The translations under genes were made by a program, and so were the position numbers. The notes beneath the pieces were generated by a model. That model did no database searches, was not told the DNA's origin, and saw only the letters and a program-made list of their open reading frames with translations. Of a stretch of 64,000 nucleotides of DNA, positions 40,436 to 48,700 are shown piece by piece. Numbering within the stretch: position 1 is the first letter of the stretch; each line of letters starts with the position of its first letter. Origin of the DNA: Pseudonocardia halophobica (GTDB lineage Bacteria; Actinomycetota; Actinomycetes; Mycobacteriales; Pseudonocardiaceae); assembly GCF_027922425.1 (NCBI RefSeq), contig NZ_BSFQ01000018.1, forward strand, positions 62,001 through 126,000, written 5' to 3'.

Positions 40436-40449
40436 TTACTCCAGAGTAA
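40436..40449. promoter_or_regulatory. 14-bp palindrome upstream of the peptide ABC operon
   Basis: TTACTC-CA-GAGTAA is a perfect palindrome in an unusually A/T-rich patch of the 240-bp gap between lpqW and the substrate-binding protein gene. A GTCACCCTTTGGTCAC stretch follows at about 40489. It is probably an operator for the peptide-transport operon; the regulator is unknown. Confidence 0.5.
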
Positions 40450-40652
40450 TCACGATGTGTCGCCCTGTCCACCTCACGTCACCCTTTGGTCACGATCGGC
40501 GACTTCGTTGGCGGGCGGAGCTGTGAGGTTCCTAAGTTGCCCGAGGGATCGGGCGGGCCGCCCGGCACATGGACGGCCACGCGGCAAGGGTCGAAGTGCC
40601 CCGATCCGGGTGGCCCGACCGGGCCGGGACAGGCGAGAGATCGAGGAAGTCC

Positions 40653-42389
40653 ATGAAGAGAACGAGGGCGGCCGCGGCCGCAGCGGTCGCCACGGCGGCG
40701 ACCCTTGTCCTGGCGGCCTGCGGCGGCGGTGGTGGCGCCGGCGGCAGCTCGGGCGGGGTCTACGGGGACTGCAGCACCAACCCCAACACCTGCAACAGCG
40801 TCCCGGCGGACCAGCTGCAGCAGGGCGGGACGGTCACGCTGGCCTCCGAGAAGAACATCGACAACTGGAACGTCATCTCGTCCGAGGGCAACGTCGACTG
40901 GACCGGCATGTCGACCAAGCCGCTGCTGACGTACGCGTTCTACACGTCGCCCGATCTCAAGCCGACGCTGAACACGGACCTGCTGGATTCCGCGGACCTC
41001 ACGAACCCGACGACGATCGTCTACAAGATCAAGCCGGCCGCCGTGTGGAACGACGGCACGCCCGTCACGGCGGACGACTTCGTCATGAGCTGGAAGTGGC
41101 AGAACACCCGGGACTGCCCGGCGTGCGAGACCGCCGGCAACGGCGGCTACGACCAGGTCACCGCGGTCACCGGCTCGGACAACGGCAAGACGGTCACGGT
41201 CACGCTGTCGAAGCCCTACACCGACTGGCAGAGCCTCTTCAACTCGGCCGCCCCGCTGTACCCGGCCCACATCGGCGCCCAGCAGGGTGACCTGAACTCG
41301 CCCGACGGCCTCGCCGCGGCGTTCGACTGGTTCGGCAAGACCCCGCCGACCTACTCGGCCGGCCCGTTCCAGGTCGAGAACTGGCAGGACAACGTCGCGC
41401 TGACGCTGGTCCCGAACCCGCAGTGGTACGGCGCGACCAAGCCCAAGCTCGACCGGCTGGTGATCCGCGTGATCACCGACGCCACCCAGGAGCCGCTGGC
41501 CCTGCAGAACAACGAGGTCCAGGCGCTGTTCCCGCAGCCGCAGGTCGACATCGTCAACCAGCTCAACAACATCCCGAACGTCTCGAACGCGCAGGCGGCC
41601 GGGCTGTCGTGGGAGCACTTCGACTTCAACCTGCAGAACCCGTTCCTCGCCGACAAGGCCCTGCGCCAGGCGCTCTACATCGCCGTGAACACGCAGGACG
41701 TCATCGCGAAGACGGTCGGGCAGTTCAACCCGGACATCAAGCCGCTGCAGAACAAGATGTTCGTGCCGCAGCAGGACGGCTACCAGGACAACCTGACGGC
41801 CACCGGGCAGGGCTCCGGCGACATCGAGCGGGCCAAGAAGGTCCTCACCGACGCCGGCTACACCGGCGTGGGCTCCGCGCTGGTCGCGCCCAACGGGCAG
41901 GCCGTGCCGGCCCTGCGGATGCGCTACACCGTGGGCAACGCGGTCCGGCAGACCGAGTGCGAGCTGTTCCAGCAGTACGCGAAGCAGCTCGGCGTGAACG
42001 TCGAGATCTCGACGACGGACAGCCTGGGCACGACCACCAGCTCGGGCGACTACGACGTCATCGTGTTCGGCTGGATCATGTCGCCGGCGCCGTTCGGCGG
42101 CGCGCAGCAGCTGTGGCTGTCGAACTCCGGGTCGAACTACGGCAAGTACGTCAACCCGACCACGGACGCGCTGATCAACGAGGCCGCGGCGTCGACGGAC
42201 ATCAACGACGCCCGGGCCAAGCTGAACGAGGCCGACAAGATCATGGCCGAGGACGCCTACGTGCTGCCGCTGTACCAGAAGCCGACGCTGGCCGCGGTGC
42301 AGAACACGCTGGGCAACGTGCGCAACAACGCGTCGCTCGACGGGATCACGTACAACACCTCCGAGTGGGGCATCCGCTCCGGCTCGTGA
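40653..42389 (+). CDS. Oligopeptide ABC transporter substrate-binding lipoprotein
   Basis: A 578-residue family 5 solute-binding protein. Lipobox LAAC near residue 24 is followed by a Gly/Ser linker; the domain has NPTTIVYKIKPAAVWNDGTP, VTADDFVMSWKWQNTRDCPA, TYSAGPFQVENWQDNVALTL and FDFNLQNPFLADKALRQALY. It captures oligopeptides for the permease genes that follow. In Streptomyces the BldK peptide importer, required for aerial growth, occupies the same position near typA and mshB. ATG 40653 follows GAGGAAG. A strong hairpin follows the stop. Confidence 0.9.
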   Translation: MKRTRAAAAAAVATAATLVLAACGGGGGAGGSSGGVYGDCSTNPNTCNSVPADQLQQGGTVTLASEKNIDNWNVISSEGNVDWTGMSTKPLLTYAFYTSPDLKPTLNTDLLDSADLTNPTTIVYKIKPAAVWNDGTPVTADDFVMSWKWQNTRDCPACETAGNGGYDQVTAVTGSDNGKTVTVTLSKPYTDWQSLFNSAAPLYPAHIGAQQGDLNSPDGLAAAFDWFGKTPPTYSAGPFQVENWQDNVALTLVPNPQWYGATKPKLDRLVIRVITDATQEPLALQNNEVQALFPQPQVDIVNQLNNIPNVSNAQAAGLSWEHFDFNLQNPFLADKALRQALYIAVNTQDVIAKTVGQFNPDIKPLQNKMFVPQQDGYQDNLTATGQGSGDIERAKKVLTDAGYTGVGSALVAPNGQAVPALRMRYTVGNAVRQTECELFQQYAKQLGVNVEISTTDSLGTTTSSGDYDVIVFGWIMSPAPFGGAQQLWLSNSGSNYGKYVNPTTDALINEAAASTDINDARAKLNEADKIMAEDAYVLPLYQKPTLAAVQNTLGNVRNNASLDGITYNTSEWGIRSGS

Positions 42390-42399
42390 CGTGAGGACC

Positions 42400-42459
42400 G
42401 GGGGCGGGCCCGGCCGGGGCGCCGACCGTGTGTCGGCCGCCCGGCCCGGGCCCGTCCCC
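42400..42459 (+). terminator. Long intra-operon hairpin after the substrate-binding gene
   Basis: About 25 paired bases, nearly uninterrupted, close on a CGTGT loop (GCCGAC/GTCGGC at the tip, GGGCCCGG/CCGGGCCC below). It lies 10 bp after the substrate-binding gene stop. A TACCCT hexamer (42465-42470) lies just beyond. The hairpin may stabilise the upstream mRNA or partly terminate it, with a new promoter serving the permease genes. Confidence 0.7.
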
Positions 42460-42545
42460 GGCGTTACCCTGCTCAGACGGCGGCCCGCCCCGCCACGAGC
42501 GGAGCGGACCGTGCTCCCACCACGAGTCGGAAGAAGCACATCCGC

Positions 42546-43526
42546 ATGCTCGCCTTCGCCGTGCGCAGGATCCTGTACTCGATACCGGTCCTGATCGTCT
42601 CGTCGTTCGTCATCTTCGCGCTGGGCTCCGCGTCGGCGGACCCGCTCGCGCCGCTGCGGGAGAAGAACCCGCCCGCCCCGCAGAACGTGATCGATGCGGA
42701 GTACGTCCGCCTGCACCTCGACCAGCCGCTGCTCCAGCGGTACTTCTCGTGGCTCGGCGGCATCTTCACCGGGGACTTCGGCCCGTCGGTCGTGTCCACG
42801 GCGAACATCGGCCACGACCTGGGGGACCGCTTCCTGGTCACCATCCGGCTGATCGCGCTGGCGATGGTGCTGGCGCTGATCCTGGCGGTGGTGATCGGCG
42901 TCCTGACGGCGGTCAAGCAGTACTCGAAGTTCGACTACGCGGCGACGTTCGTCGGCTTCCTGTTCCTCGCCATGCCGGCGTTCTGGTTCGCGATCCTGCT
43001 CAAGCAGGCGGGCATCTCGTTCAACAGCGCCCTGGGCACCCAGGCGATCTACACGATCGGCCAGTCGTCCGTGCCTCCACCGCGGGGCGCCGGGCCCTAC
43101 GTCGTGGACATCATCGGGCACATGATCCTGCCGACGATCTCGTTGGCGCTGATCTCCTACGCCGCCTGGAGCAGGTTCACCCGGGCCTCGATGCTCGAGG
43201 TGATGAACTCGGACTACGTCCGGCTGGCCCGGGCCAAGGGCCTGCCCCGGCGCACCGTGATGGTCAAGCACGGGCTGCGCACCGCCCTCATCCCGCTGAC
43301 CACCGTGACCGCGCTGGACATCGCGTCGATCATCGGCGGGGCCGTCGTCACCGAGACCGTCTTCCAGTGGAAGGGCATGGGCGACTACCTGCTCACCTCG
43401 ATCCGGACCAACGACGTCTACGCGACGGCCTCCTGGCTGCTGGTCGCGGCGACCGTGGTGATCGCCTTCAACCTGATCGCCGACCTCCTCTACGGAGTCC
43501 TGGACCCGAGGATCCGCTATGCCTGA
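42546..43526 (+). CDS. Oligopeptide ABC transporter permease (DppB/OppB type)
   Basis: A 326-residue inner-membrane permease with about six helices. The N-terminal RRILYSIPVLIVSSFVIFAL and the EAA loop ARAKGLPRRTVMVKHGLRTA, followed by LIPLTTVTALDIASIIGGAV, are diagnostic of DppB/OppB. It pairs with the DppC-type protein whose start it overlaps by 8 bp. ATG 42546 has GGAAGAAG upstream. Confidence 0.94.
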   Translation: MLAFAVRRILYSIPVLIVSSFVIFALGSASADPLAPLREKNPPAPQNVIDAEYVRLHLDQPLLQRYFSWLGGIFTGDFGPSVVSTANIGHDLGDRFLVTIRLIALAMVLALILAVVIGVLTAVKQYSKFDYAATFVGFLFLAMPAFWFAILLKQAGISFNSALGTQAIYTIGQSSVPPPRGAGPYVVDIIGHMILPTISLALISYAAWSRFTRASMLEVMNSDYVRLARAKGLPRRTVMVKHGLRTALIPLTTVTALDIASIIGGAVVTETVFQWKGMGDYLLTSIRTNDVYATASWLLVAATVVIAFNLIADLLYGVLDPRIRYA

Positions 43527-44442
43527 CACCCGGACCCAGACCCCGGAGACCCGGTCGGCGCCCGCGGCGCCGGACCGCGAGTTCACGGTCACCGAGCGCA
43601 GCCAGGGGCAGCTGGTCCTCCGGCGCTTCCTGCAGCACCGCGCGGCCGTCGTCAGCCTCTGCGTGCTGGTCGCGCTGGTGCTGCTGGCCTACGTCGGCGG
43701 CTGGCTCTGGAAGTACGACGCCGGCCAGTACACCCCGGACAACTCCGTCCCGCCCTCGTGGGACCACCCGTTCGGCACCGACTCCGCCGGCCGCGACCAG
43801 TTCGCCCAGGTGCTGCGTGGCACCCGCATCTCGCTGCAGGTCTCGGTCAGCGTCGCCATCCTGGCCACGCTCGTCGGCACGCTGTGGGGCTCGGTCGCCG
43901 GGTACTTCGGCGGCAAGACCGACACGGTCATGATGCGCATCTCCGACCTGGTGCTCACGCTGCCGCTGATCGCCGTGGCCGCGATGCTCTCGCACAACTT
44001 CGGCGGCTCCTGGTACCTGATCGCGCTGGTCATCGCCGGGCTGTACTGGGCCTACGTGTCCCGGGTGTCGCGCGGTGTGGTGCTGTCGCTGCGGGAGAAG
44101 GAGTTCGTCGAGGCCGCCAAGGCACTCGGCGCGAGCGACACGCGGATCATCCTGCGCCACCTCGTGCCCAACGCCCTCGGCTCGATCCTCGTCAACCTGA
44201 CGATCCTGGTCGCGCTGGCGATCCTGCTCGAGACCTCGCTGTCCTACCTGGGCTTCGGCGTCACGCCGCCGGACACCTCGCTCGGCCTGCTCGTCAGCGA
44301 GGCGCAGACCGCGCTCACCACCCGCCCGTGGCTGTTCTACTTCCCGGGCCTGTTCATCATCATCATCGCGCTCACGATCAACTTCATCGGCGACGGCCTG
44401 CGTGACGCGTTCGACCCGCAGCAGACGAAGGTGCGCCAGTGA
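43519..44442 (+). CDS. Oligopeptide ABC transporter permease (DppC/OppC type)
   Basis: A 307-residue permease with the OppC-type N-terminal extension, HPFGTDSAGRDQFAQVLRGT, and the EAA motif EAAKALGASDTRIILRHLVP. The C-terminus FPGLFIIIIALTINFIGDGL then RDAFDP is typical. The start lies within the end of the DppB-type gene and its own stop overlaps the next GTG (GTGA), so the operon is fully coupled. Confidence 0.94.
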   Translation: MPDTRTQTPETRSAPAAPDREFTVTERSQGQLVLRRFLQHRAAVVSLCVLVALVLLAYVGGWLWKYDAGQYTPDNSVPPSWDHPFGTDSAGRDQFAQVLRGTRISLQVSVSVAILATLVGTLWGSVAGYFGGKTDTVMMRISDLVLTLPLIAVAAMLSHNFGGSWYLIALVIAGLYWAYVSRVSRGVVLSLREKEFVEAAKALGASDTRIILRHLVPNALGSILVNLTILVALAILLETSLSYLGFGVTPPDTSLGLLVSEAQTALTTRPWLFYFPGLFIIIIALTINFIGDGLRDAFDPQQTKVRQ

Positions 44443-45602
44443 CCGAGCGTGCGAGCGAGAAGTTCACGGCGAGTGAGGAGATCGACCTGTCGCCCGCGCC
44501 GGGTGCGCGGGGTGCCAAGGGGGACGTCGTGCTCGAGGTCTCCGGCCTCGACGTGACCTTCCCGAGTGCGGACGGGCCCGTGCGCGCGGTCCGCGGCGTG
44601 GACTACCGGCTGCACCGCGGCGAGGTGCTGGGGATCGTCGGCGAGTCCGGCTCGGGCAAGTCCGTGACCTCGATGGCGGTGATGCGGCTGCTGCCGGGCA
44701 CCGCCCAGGTCAAGGGCTCGGTCCGGTTCGACGGCAAGGACCTGCTCACGCTGTCCGAGGCGGAGATGACCCGGATCCGGGGCTCCCGGATCGCGATGAT
44801 CTTCCAGGACCCGATGACCTCGCTGAACCCCGTCTACACGGTCGGGGCGCAGATCGCCGAGGCCGTCCGGGCGCACCACGACGTCTCGAGGCAGGTGGCC
44901 ATGGACCGCGCCGTCGAGCTCCTCGACCGGGTCCGGATCCCCAACGCGAAGGACCGCGCGAACTCCTACCCGCACGAGCTCTCCGGCGGCATGCGCCAGC
45001 GCGTGGTCATCGCGATCGCCATGGCCAACGACCCGGACGTGATCATCGCCGACGAGCCGACGACCGCGCTCGACGTCACCGTGCAGGCCCAGATCCTCGA
45101 GGCCCTGGCCGCGGCGCAGGACGTGACGGGCGCGGCGATGGTGCTCATCACCCACGACCTGGGCGTCATCGCCGGGCAGGCGGACCGGGTGATGGTCATG
45201 TACGCCGGCAAGCCCGTCGAGGTCGGCACCGCGGAGGAGGTCTTCTACACCCCGCGCATGCCCTACACGCTCGGCCTGCTCGGCAGCCTGCCCCGGCTCG
45301 ACCGGCCCAGCGAGCGGCTCACCCCGATCCCGGGGTCGCCGCCGTCGGTCGTCAACATGCCGCCCGGCTGCCCCTTCGGGCCGCGCTGCCCCAAGCACAC
45401 CGAGCGGTGCGACGAGAGCGAGCCGGAGCTGCGCGCGACCACCGGCGCCGGCCACCTCGCCGCCTGTCACTACGCCGAGACGCTCGAGGGCCAGGAGGCG
45501 GCCGACGTGTTCGACAGCGAGGTCGCCGACCACGAGGCGCTGGCCGGGCTCGCCGCGGCCGAGGGCGCCGGCACCGGCAGGGACGGGGAGGCCCGGGCAT
45601 GA
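44439..45602 (+). CDS. Oligopeptide ABC transporter ATPase (DppD/OppD type)
   Basis: A 387-residue ATPase. Walker A IVGESGSGKSVTSMAVMRLL, signature HELSGGMRQRVVIAIAMAND, Walker B DVIIADEPTTALDVTVQAQI and switch LITHDLGVIAGQADRVMVMY are intact. The C-terminal cluster motif (PGCPFGPRCPKHTERCDE) has the four cysteines that hold an iron-sulfur cluster in Dpp/Opp ATPases. An extra Ala/Glu-rich tail of about 40 residues follows. GTG 44439 overlaps the DppC-type stop. Confidence 0.95.
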   Translation: MTERASEKFTASEEIDLSPAPGARGAKGDVVLEVSGLDVTFPSADGPVRAVRGVDYRLHRGEVLGIVGESGSGKSVTSMAVMRLLPGTAQVKGSVRFDGKDLLTLSEAEMTRIRGSRIAMIFQDPMTSLNPVYTVGAQIAEAVRAHHDVSRQVAMDRAVELLDRVRIPNAKDRANSYPHELSGGMRQRVVIAIAMANDPDVIIADEPTTALDVTVQAQILEALAAAQDVTGAAMVLITHDLGVIAGQADRVMVMYAGKPVEVGTAEEVFYTPRMPYTLGLLGSLPRLDRPSERLTPIPGSPPSVVNMPPGCPFGPRCPKHTERCDESEPELRATTGAGHLAACHYAETLEGQEAADVFDSEVADHEALAGLAAAEGAGTGRDGEARA

Positions 45603-46630
45603 CCACGGTCGAGCAGGGCACGCGGACGCTGCTCAGCGTCCGCAACGTCGTCAAGCACTTCCCGATCCGCTCGAAGGGCCTCGTCCGCCGGCAGATCGGC
45701 GCGGTGCAGGCCGTCTCGGACGTCTCGTTCGACCTGGCCGAGGGGGAGACCCTCGGGCTGGTCGGCGAGTCCGGCTGCGGCAAGTCCACGACCGCGCGGG
45801 TGGTGCTCAACCTGCTGCCCGCGACCTCGGGCGAGGTGCTCTACAAGGGCCGGGACCTCACGAAGATCGGCCGCGGCGACATGCGCGCGCTGCGCCGCGA
45901 GCTGCAGATCGTGTTCCAGGACCCGTACGCCTCGCTGGACCCGCGGCTGCCGGTGAACGAGATCATCGCCGAGCCGCTGCGGATCCACGGGCTCTACCGG
46001 GAGGACGGCCGCGAGCAGGTCCGGCGGCTGATGCAGACCGTCGGGCTCAAGCCGGAGCACGGCAACCGGTACGCCCACGAGTTCTCCGGCGGGCAGCGGC
46101 AGCGCATCGGCATCGCCCGCGCGCTCGCCCTGCGCCCGAAGCTCCTGGTGCTCGACGAGCCGGTCTCGGCCCTCGACGTCTCCATCCAGGCGGGCGTGCT
46201 CAACCTGCTCGACGAGCTGCAGACCGAGCTGGGGCTGTCGTACCTGTTCGTGAGCCACGACCTGTCCGTGGTGCGGCACATCGCGGACCGGATCGCGGTC
46301 ATGTACCTGGGCTCGATCGTCGAGACCGGGACGGCCGAGGAGCTGTTCGCGGGCCCGGCGCACCCGTACACGCAGGCGCTGATCTCGGCGATCCCGCTGC
46401 CCGACCCCCGCAAGGAGCGGGCCCGGGAGCGGATCACGGTCGTCGGGGACCTGCCGAGCCCGGCCGACCCGCCGTCCGGCTGCCGGTTCCGCACCCGGTG
46501 TCCGAAGTTCGCGAACGAGCTGTCCGACGCCGAGCGGACGCGCTGCGTGGAGGAGCCGCCGGCCCTGGTCGAGCGGGGGCAGGGGCACCCGGTGTCCTGC
46601 CACTACGCCGAGCGCAGGGCGCTGCTGTGA
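45599..46630 (+). CDS. Oligopeptide ABC transporter ATPase (DppF/OppF type)
   Basis: A 343-residue ATPase that pairs with the DppD-type subunit. Walker A LVGESGCGKSTTARVVLNLL, signature HEFSGGQRQRIGIARALALR, Walker B LLVLDEPVSALDVSIQAGVL and switch FVSHDLSVVRHIADR are complete. The oligopeptide C-terminal motif with cysteines (SGCRFRTRCPKF, later CVEEPP and SCHYAE) is present. Its ATG overlaps the preceding stop as ATGA. It is the last gene of the five-gene importer; mshB follows from its own promoter. Confidence 0.95.
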   Translation: MTTVEQGTRTLLSVRNVVKHFPIRSKGLVRRQIGAVQAVSDVSFDLAEGETLGLVGESGCGKSTTARVVLNLLPATSGEVLYKGRDLTKIGRGDMRALRRELQIVFQDPYASLDPRLPVNEIIAEPLRIHGLYREDGREQVRRLMQTVGLKPEHGNRYAHEFSGGQRQRIGIARALALRPKLLVLDEPVSALDVSIQAGVLNLLDELQTELGLSYLFVSHDLSVVRHIADRIAVMYLGSIVETGTAEELFAGPAHPYTQALISAIPLPDPRKERARERITVVGDLPSPADPPSGCRFRTRCPKFANELSDAERTRCVEEPPALVERGQGHPVSCHYAERRALL

Positions 46631-46635
46631 GGACG

Positions 46636-46641
46636 TAGGCT
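46636..46641 (+). promoter_or_regulatory. Leaderless -10 hexamer of mshB
   Basis: TAGGCT ends 6 nt before the GTG of mshB. It gives mshB a promoter separate from the peptide-transport operon. Confidence 0.55.
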
Positions 46642-46647
46642 CCCGCA

Positions 46648-47544
46648 GTGTTCGCTGCGTTCCCCGCGCTCCCCGCCCGTCGGGTCCTGTTCGTCCACGC
46701 GCACCCGGACGACGAGACCCTCACCACCGGCGGCGCCATCGCCCGGTACGCCGCCGACCCCGACACGGCCTGCGTGGTCGTGACGTGCTCGCTGGGCGAG
46801 GAGGGCGAGGTCATCCCGCCGGAGCTGCGCGAGCTCGCGCCGGACCGGGGCGACCAGCTCGGCGGGTACCGGGTGCACGAGCTGGCCGGGGCGCTCGCCG
46901 CCCTCGGGGGTCCGGCGCACCGGTTCCTGGGCGGGCTCGGGCGCTGGCGGGACAGCGGCATGGAGCACGGCGAGGGCACCCGCGCGGTCACCCCGGCCGT
47001 GCTGCACCCGCGGGCCCTCGCCGGGCCGGGGACGTTCGAGGAGCAGCTCGCGCAGCTGCTCGCCGTCGTCGACGAGCTGCGGCCGCAGGTCGTCGTCTCC
47101 TACGCCGACGACGGCGGCTACGGCCACCCGGACCACGTCCGCGCCCACACCCTCACGACCGCGGTTGCGGAGGCGCGCCCGGACACCGTCGCGCGCGTCT
47201 TCCACGCCGTCCGCTCGCGCTCCGAGCTCGACGCCGGGCTGGCGTCGATCAAGGGCCTGCCCGGCATGCCGTTCCGGTTCCCCGAGCCGGACGAGCTGCC
47301 CAGCGCGCCCGACGCCGTCGTCACGACCCGGCTGGACGTGTCCGGCCACCGCGCTGCGCTCGTCGCGGCGATGCGCGCGCACGCCACGCAGATCGCGGTG
47401 TGGGAGAGCGACGGGCCGGAGGGCGCGGTGGCGTTCGCGATGAGCAACGACGTCGCCCAGCCGCTGATCGACGTCGAGGAGTACGTGCTGGCCTCGGGGG
47501 CGGGGCCGGCCCCCGCCGACGACCTGTTCGCGGGGCTCGGCTGA
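46648..47544 (+). CDS. mshB: GlcNAc-Ins deacetylase MshB
   Basis: Second step of mycothiol synthesis: deacetylates N-acetylglucosaminyl-inositol with zinc. The 298-residue product has the metal motif VLFVHAHPDDETLTTGGAIA (His, Asp, Asp near residues 18-21) and the second His in SYADDGGYGHPDHVRAHTLT, both intact. Length and motif order match mycobacterial MshB. It starts at GTG 46648 and overlaps the next gene by one base (TGATG). Two small membrane or helical proteins of unknown role are cotranscribed behind it. Confidence 0.95.
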   Translation: MFAAFPALPARRVLFVHAHPDDETLTTGGAIARYAADPDTACVVVTCSLGEEGEVIPPELRELAPDRGDQLGGYRVHELAGALAALGGPAHRFLGGLGRWRDSGMEHGEGTRAVTPAVLHPRALAGPGTFEEQLAQLLAVVDELRPQVVVSYADDGGYGHPDHVRAHTLTTAVAEARPDTVARVFHAVRSRSELDAGLASIKGLPGMPFRFPEPDELPSAPDAVVTTRLDVSGHRAALVAAMRAHATQIAVWESDGPEGAVAFAMSNDVAQPLIDVEEYVLASGAGPAPADDLFAGLG

Positions 47545-47942
47545 TGCGCTGGCTCACGCTCGCGGCGGTGCTGCTGGCCGCGGCCCTGCTCACGGCGCTC
47601 GAGCTGCTGCTCCAGCCGATGTACATCGGGCCCGTGCCCGCCCCGGTCGGCACTGTGCTGGTGCTGCTGACCATGCCCTGGCTGATCCACGCCGCCGCGG
47701 AGGTCTCGACCACCACCGCCGTGGCCGCCTCGCCGCTGGCGGTCTGGGTCGTGGTCCTCGGGGTGCTGGGGTTCGCCGGCCCGGGCGGGGACGTCGTCCT
47801 GCCGGCGACCTGGCAGTCCTTCCTGCTGCTGGTCGCGGGCCTGCTCGCCGGGCTGCTGCCGCTGCGCCGGGTCGTCGACTCCGCCGACGCCCGCCGCTCC
47901 GCCGAGCGGGGTGCCGACCCGCGCGGGATGATCCGGTCGTGA
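47544..47942 (+). CDS. DUF6113-like membrane protein
   Basis: A 132-residue protein with four hydrophobic helices: LTLAAVLLAAALLTALELLL, VGTVLVLLTMPWLIHAAAEV, PLAVWVVVLGVLGFAGPGGD and WQSFLLLVAGLLAGLLPL, ending in a charged tail. This matches the small membrane family found directly after mshB in many actinobacteria (DUF6113-type). Start overlaps the mshB stop (TGATG) and its own stop overlaps the next GTG. A role linked to mycothiol is only suggested by position. Confidence 0.7.
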   Translation: MRWLTLAAVLLAAALLTALELLLQPMYIGPVPAPVGTVLVLLTMPWLIHAAAEVSTTTAVAASPLAVWVVVLGVLGFAGPGGDVVLPATWQSFLLLVAGLLAGLLPLRRVVDSADARRSAERGADPRGMIRS

Positions 47943-48700
47943 GCGACGGACCCATTCCCGACGCGGCGGTCGTCGGGCTCCTGCGGCCCTTCGTCCGGGC
48001 CACCCGGCCGATCCTCTCGGCGCTGCGCGACTCCGATCCCTTCGGCCTGCGCGGCCGGGACGGCGGGACGGACGGTGAGCGCTCCACCCGCGACAAGCTG
48101 CTCGACGCGCTGGCCGCGGCCCCGGTGCCCGGCACCGCGACCTGGGCGCGGATGGACGTGGCCGCGCGACAGCGGTGGTGGATCTACCGGGTCGGCCGGT
48201 TCGCCACCGGCGTCGCCGCGATCCCCGGCCTGGGCGGCGCGCTCGCCCGCACGCTGCCGGTCGGCGCGGCCATCGGCGCCGCCGCGCAGGGCATGCTGCT
48301 GGTCGCGGTGGCCGGCGAGCACGGCGTCACGGACGAGGACCACCTGGTCTCGCTGCTGGCCTGGGTGCTGTTCCGGCGCCGGCCCGAGCTGGGGACGCCG
48401 ACGGCCGCCGAGGACGCCGCCGCCGACGCCCGTGCCGCCGAGATCGAGGGCGACCTGGCCACGGGCGGCCGGCCGACCGCGGCGAGGATCGGGTCCGCGG
48501 TGTGGCGGCTCGGCCGGGCGCTGTACTCGGTCGAGGACGAGCTGGACAAGCGCCCGCACGGCCGCTTCTACCACGAGGCGCTCGGCATGCTGCCGGTCGT
48601 CGGGGTGCTGGGGAAGTACCTCGGCGAGTGGTCCGGGCTCAAGCGCGCGGCCCGCGAGGCCCAGCGCTGGCTCGCGGGGCGAGGACTCGCGAGGGTCTAG
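47939..48700 (+). CDS. Hypothetical protein with central hydrophobic helices
   Basis: A 253-residue product from GTG 47939. Charged N-terminal part (RSTRDKLLDALAAAPVPGTA), then a region with two hydrophobic stretches (GRFATGVAAIPGLGGALART, VGAAIGAAAQGMLLVAVAGE), and a helical C-terminal part (RLGRALYSVEDELDKRPHGR, GMLPVVGVLGKYLGEWSGLK). It looks like a peripheral or weakly membrane-inserted protein. No family recognised. It is coupled to the DUF6113-like gene and overlaps the convergent GNAT gene by 4 bp. Confidence 0.6.
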   Translation: MSDGPIPDAAVVGLLRPFVRATRPILSALRDSDPFGLRGRDGGTDGERSTRDKLLDALAAAPVPGTATWARMDVAARQRWWIYRVGRFATGVAAIPGLGGALARTLPVGAAIGAAAQGMLLVAVAGEHGVTDEDHLVSLLAWVLFRRRPELGTPTAAEDAAADARAAEIEGDLATGGRPTAARIGSAVWRLGRALYSVEDELDKRPHGRFYHEALGMLPVVGVLGKYLGEWSGLKRAAREAQRWLAGRGLARV

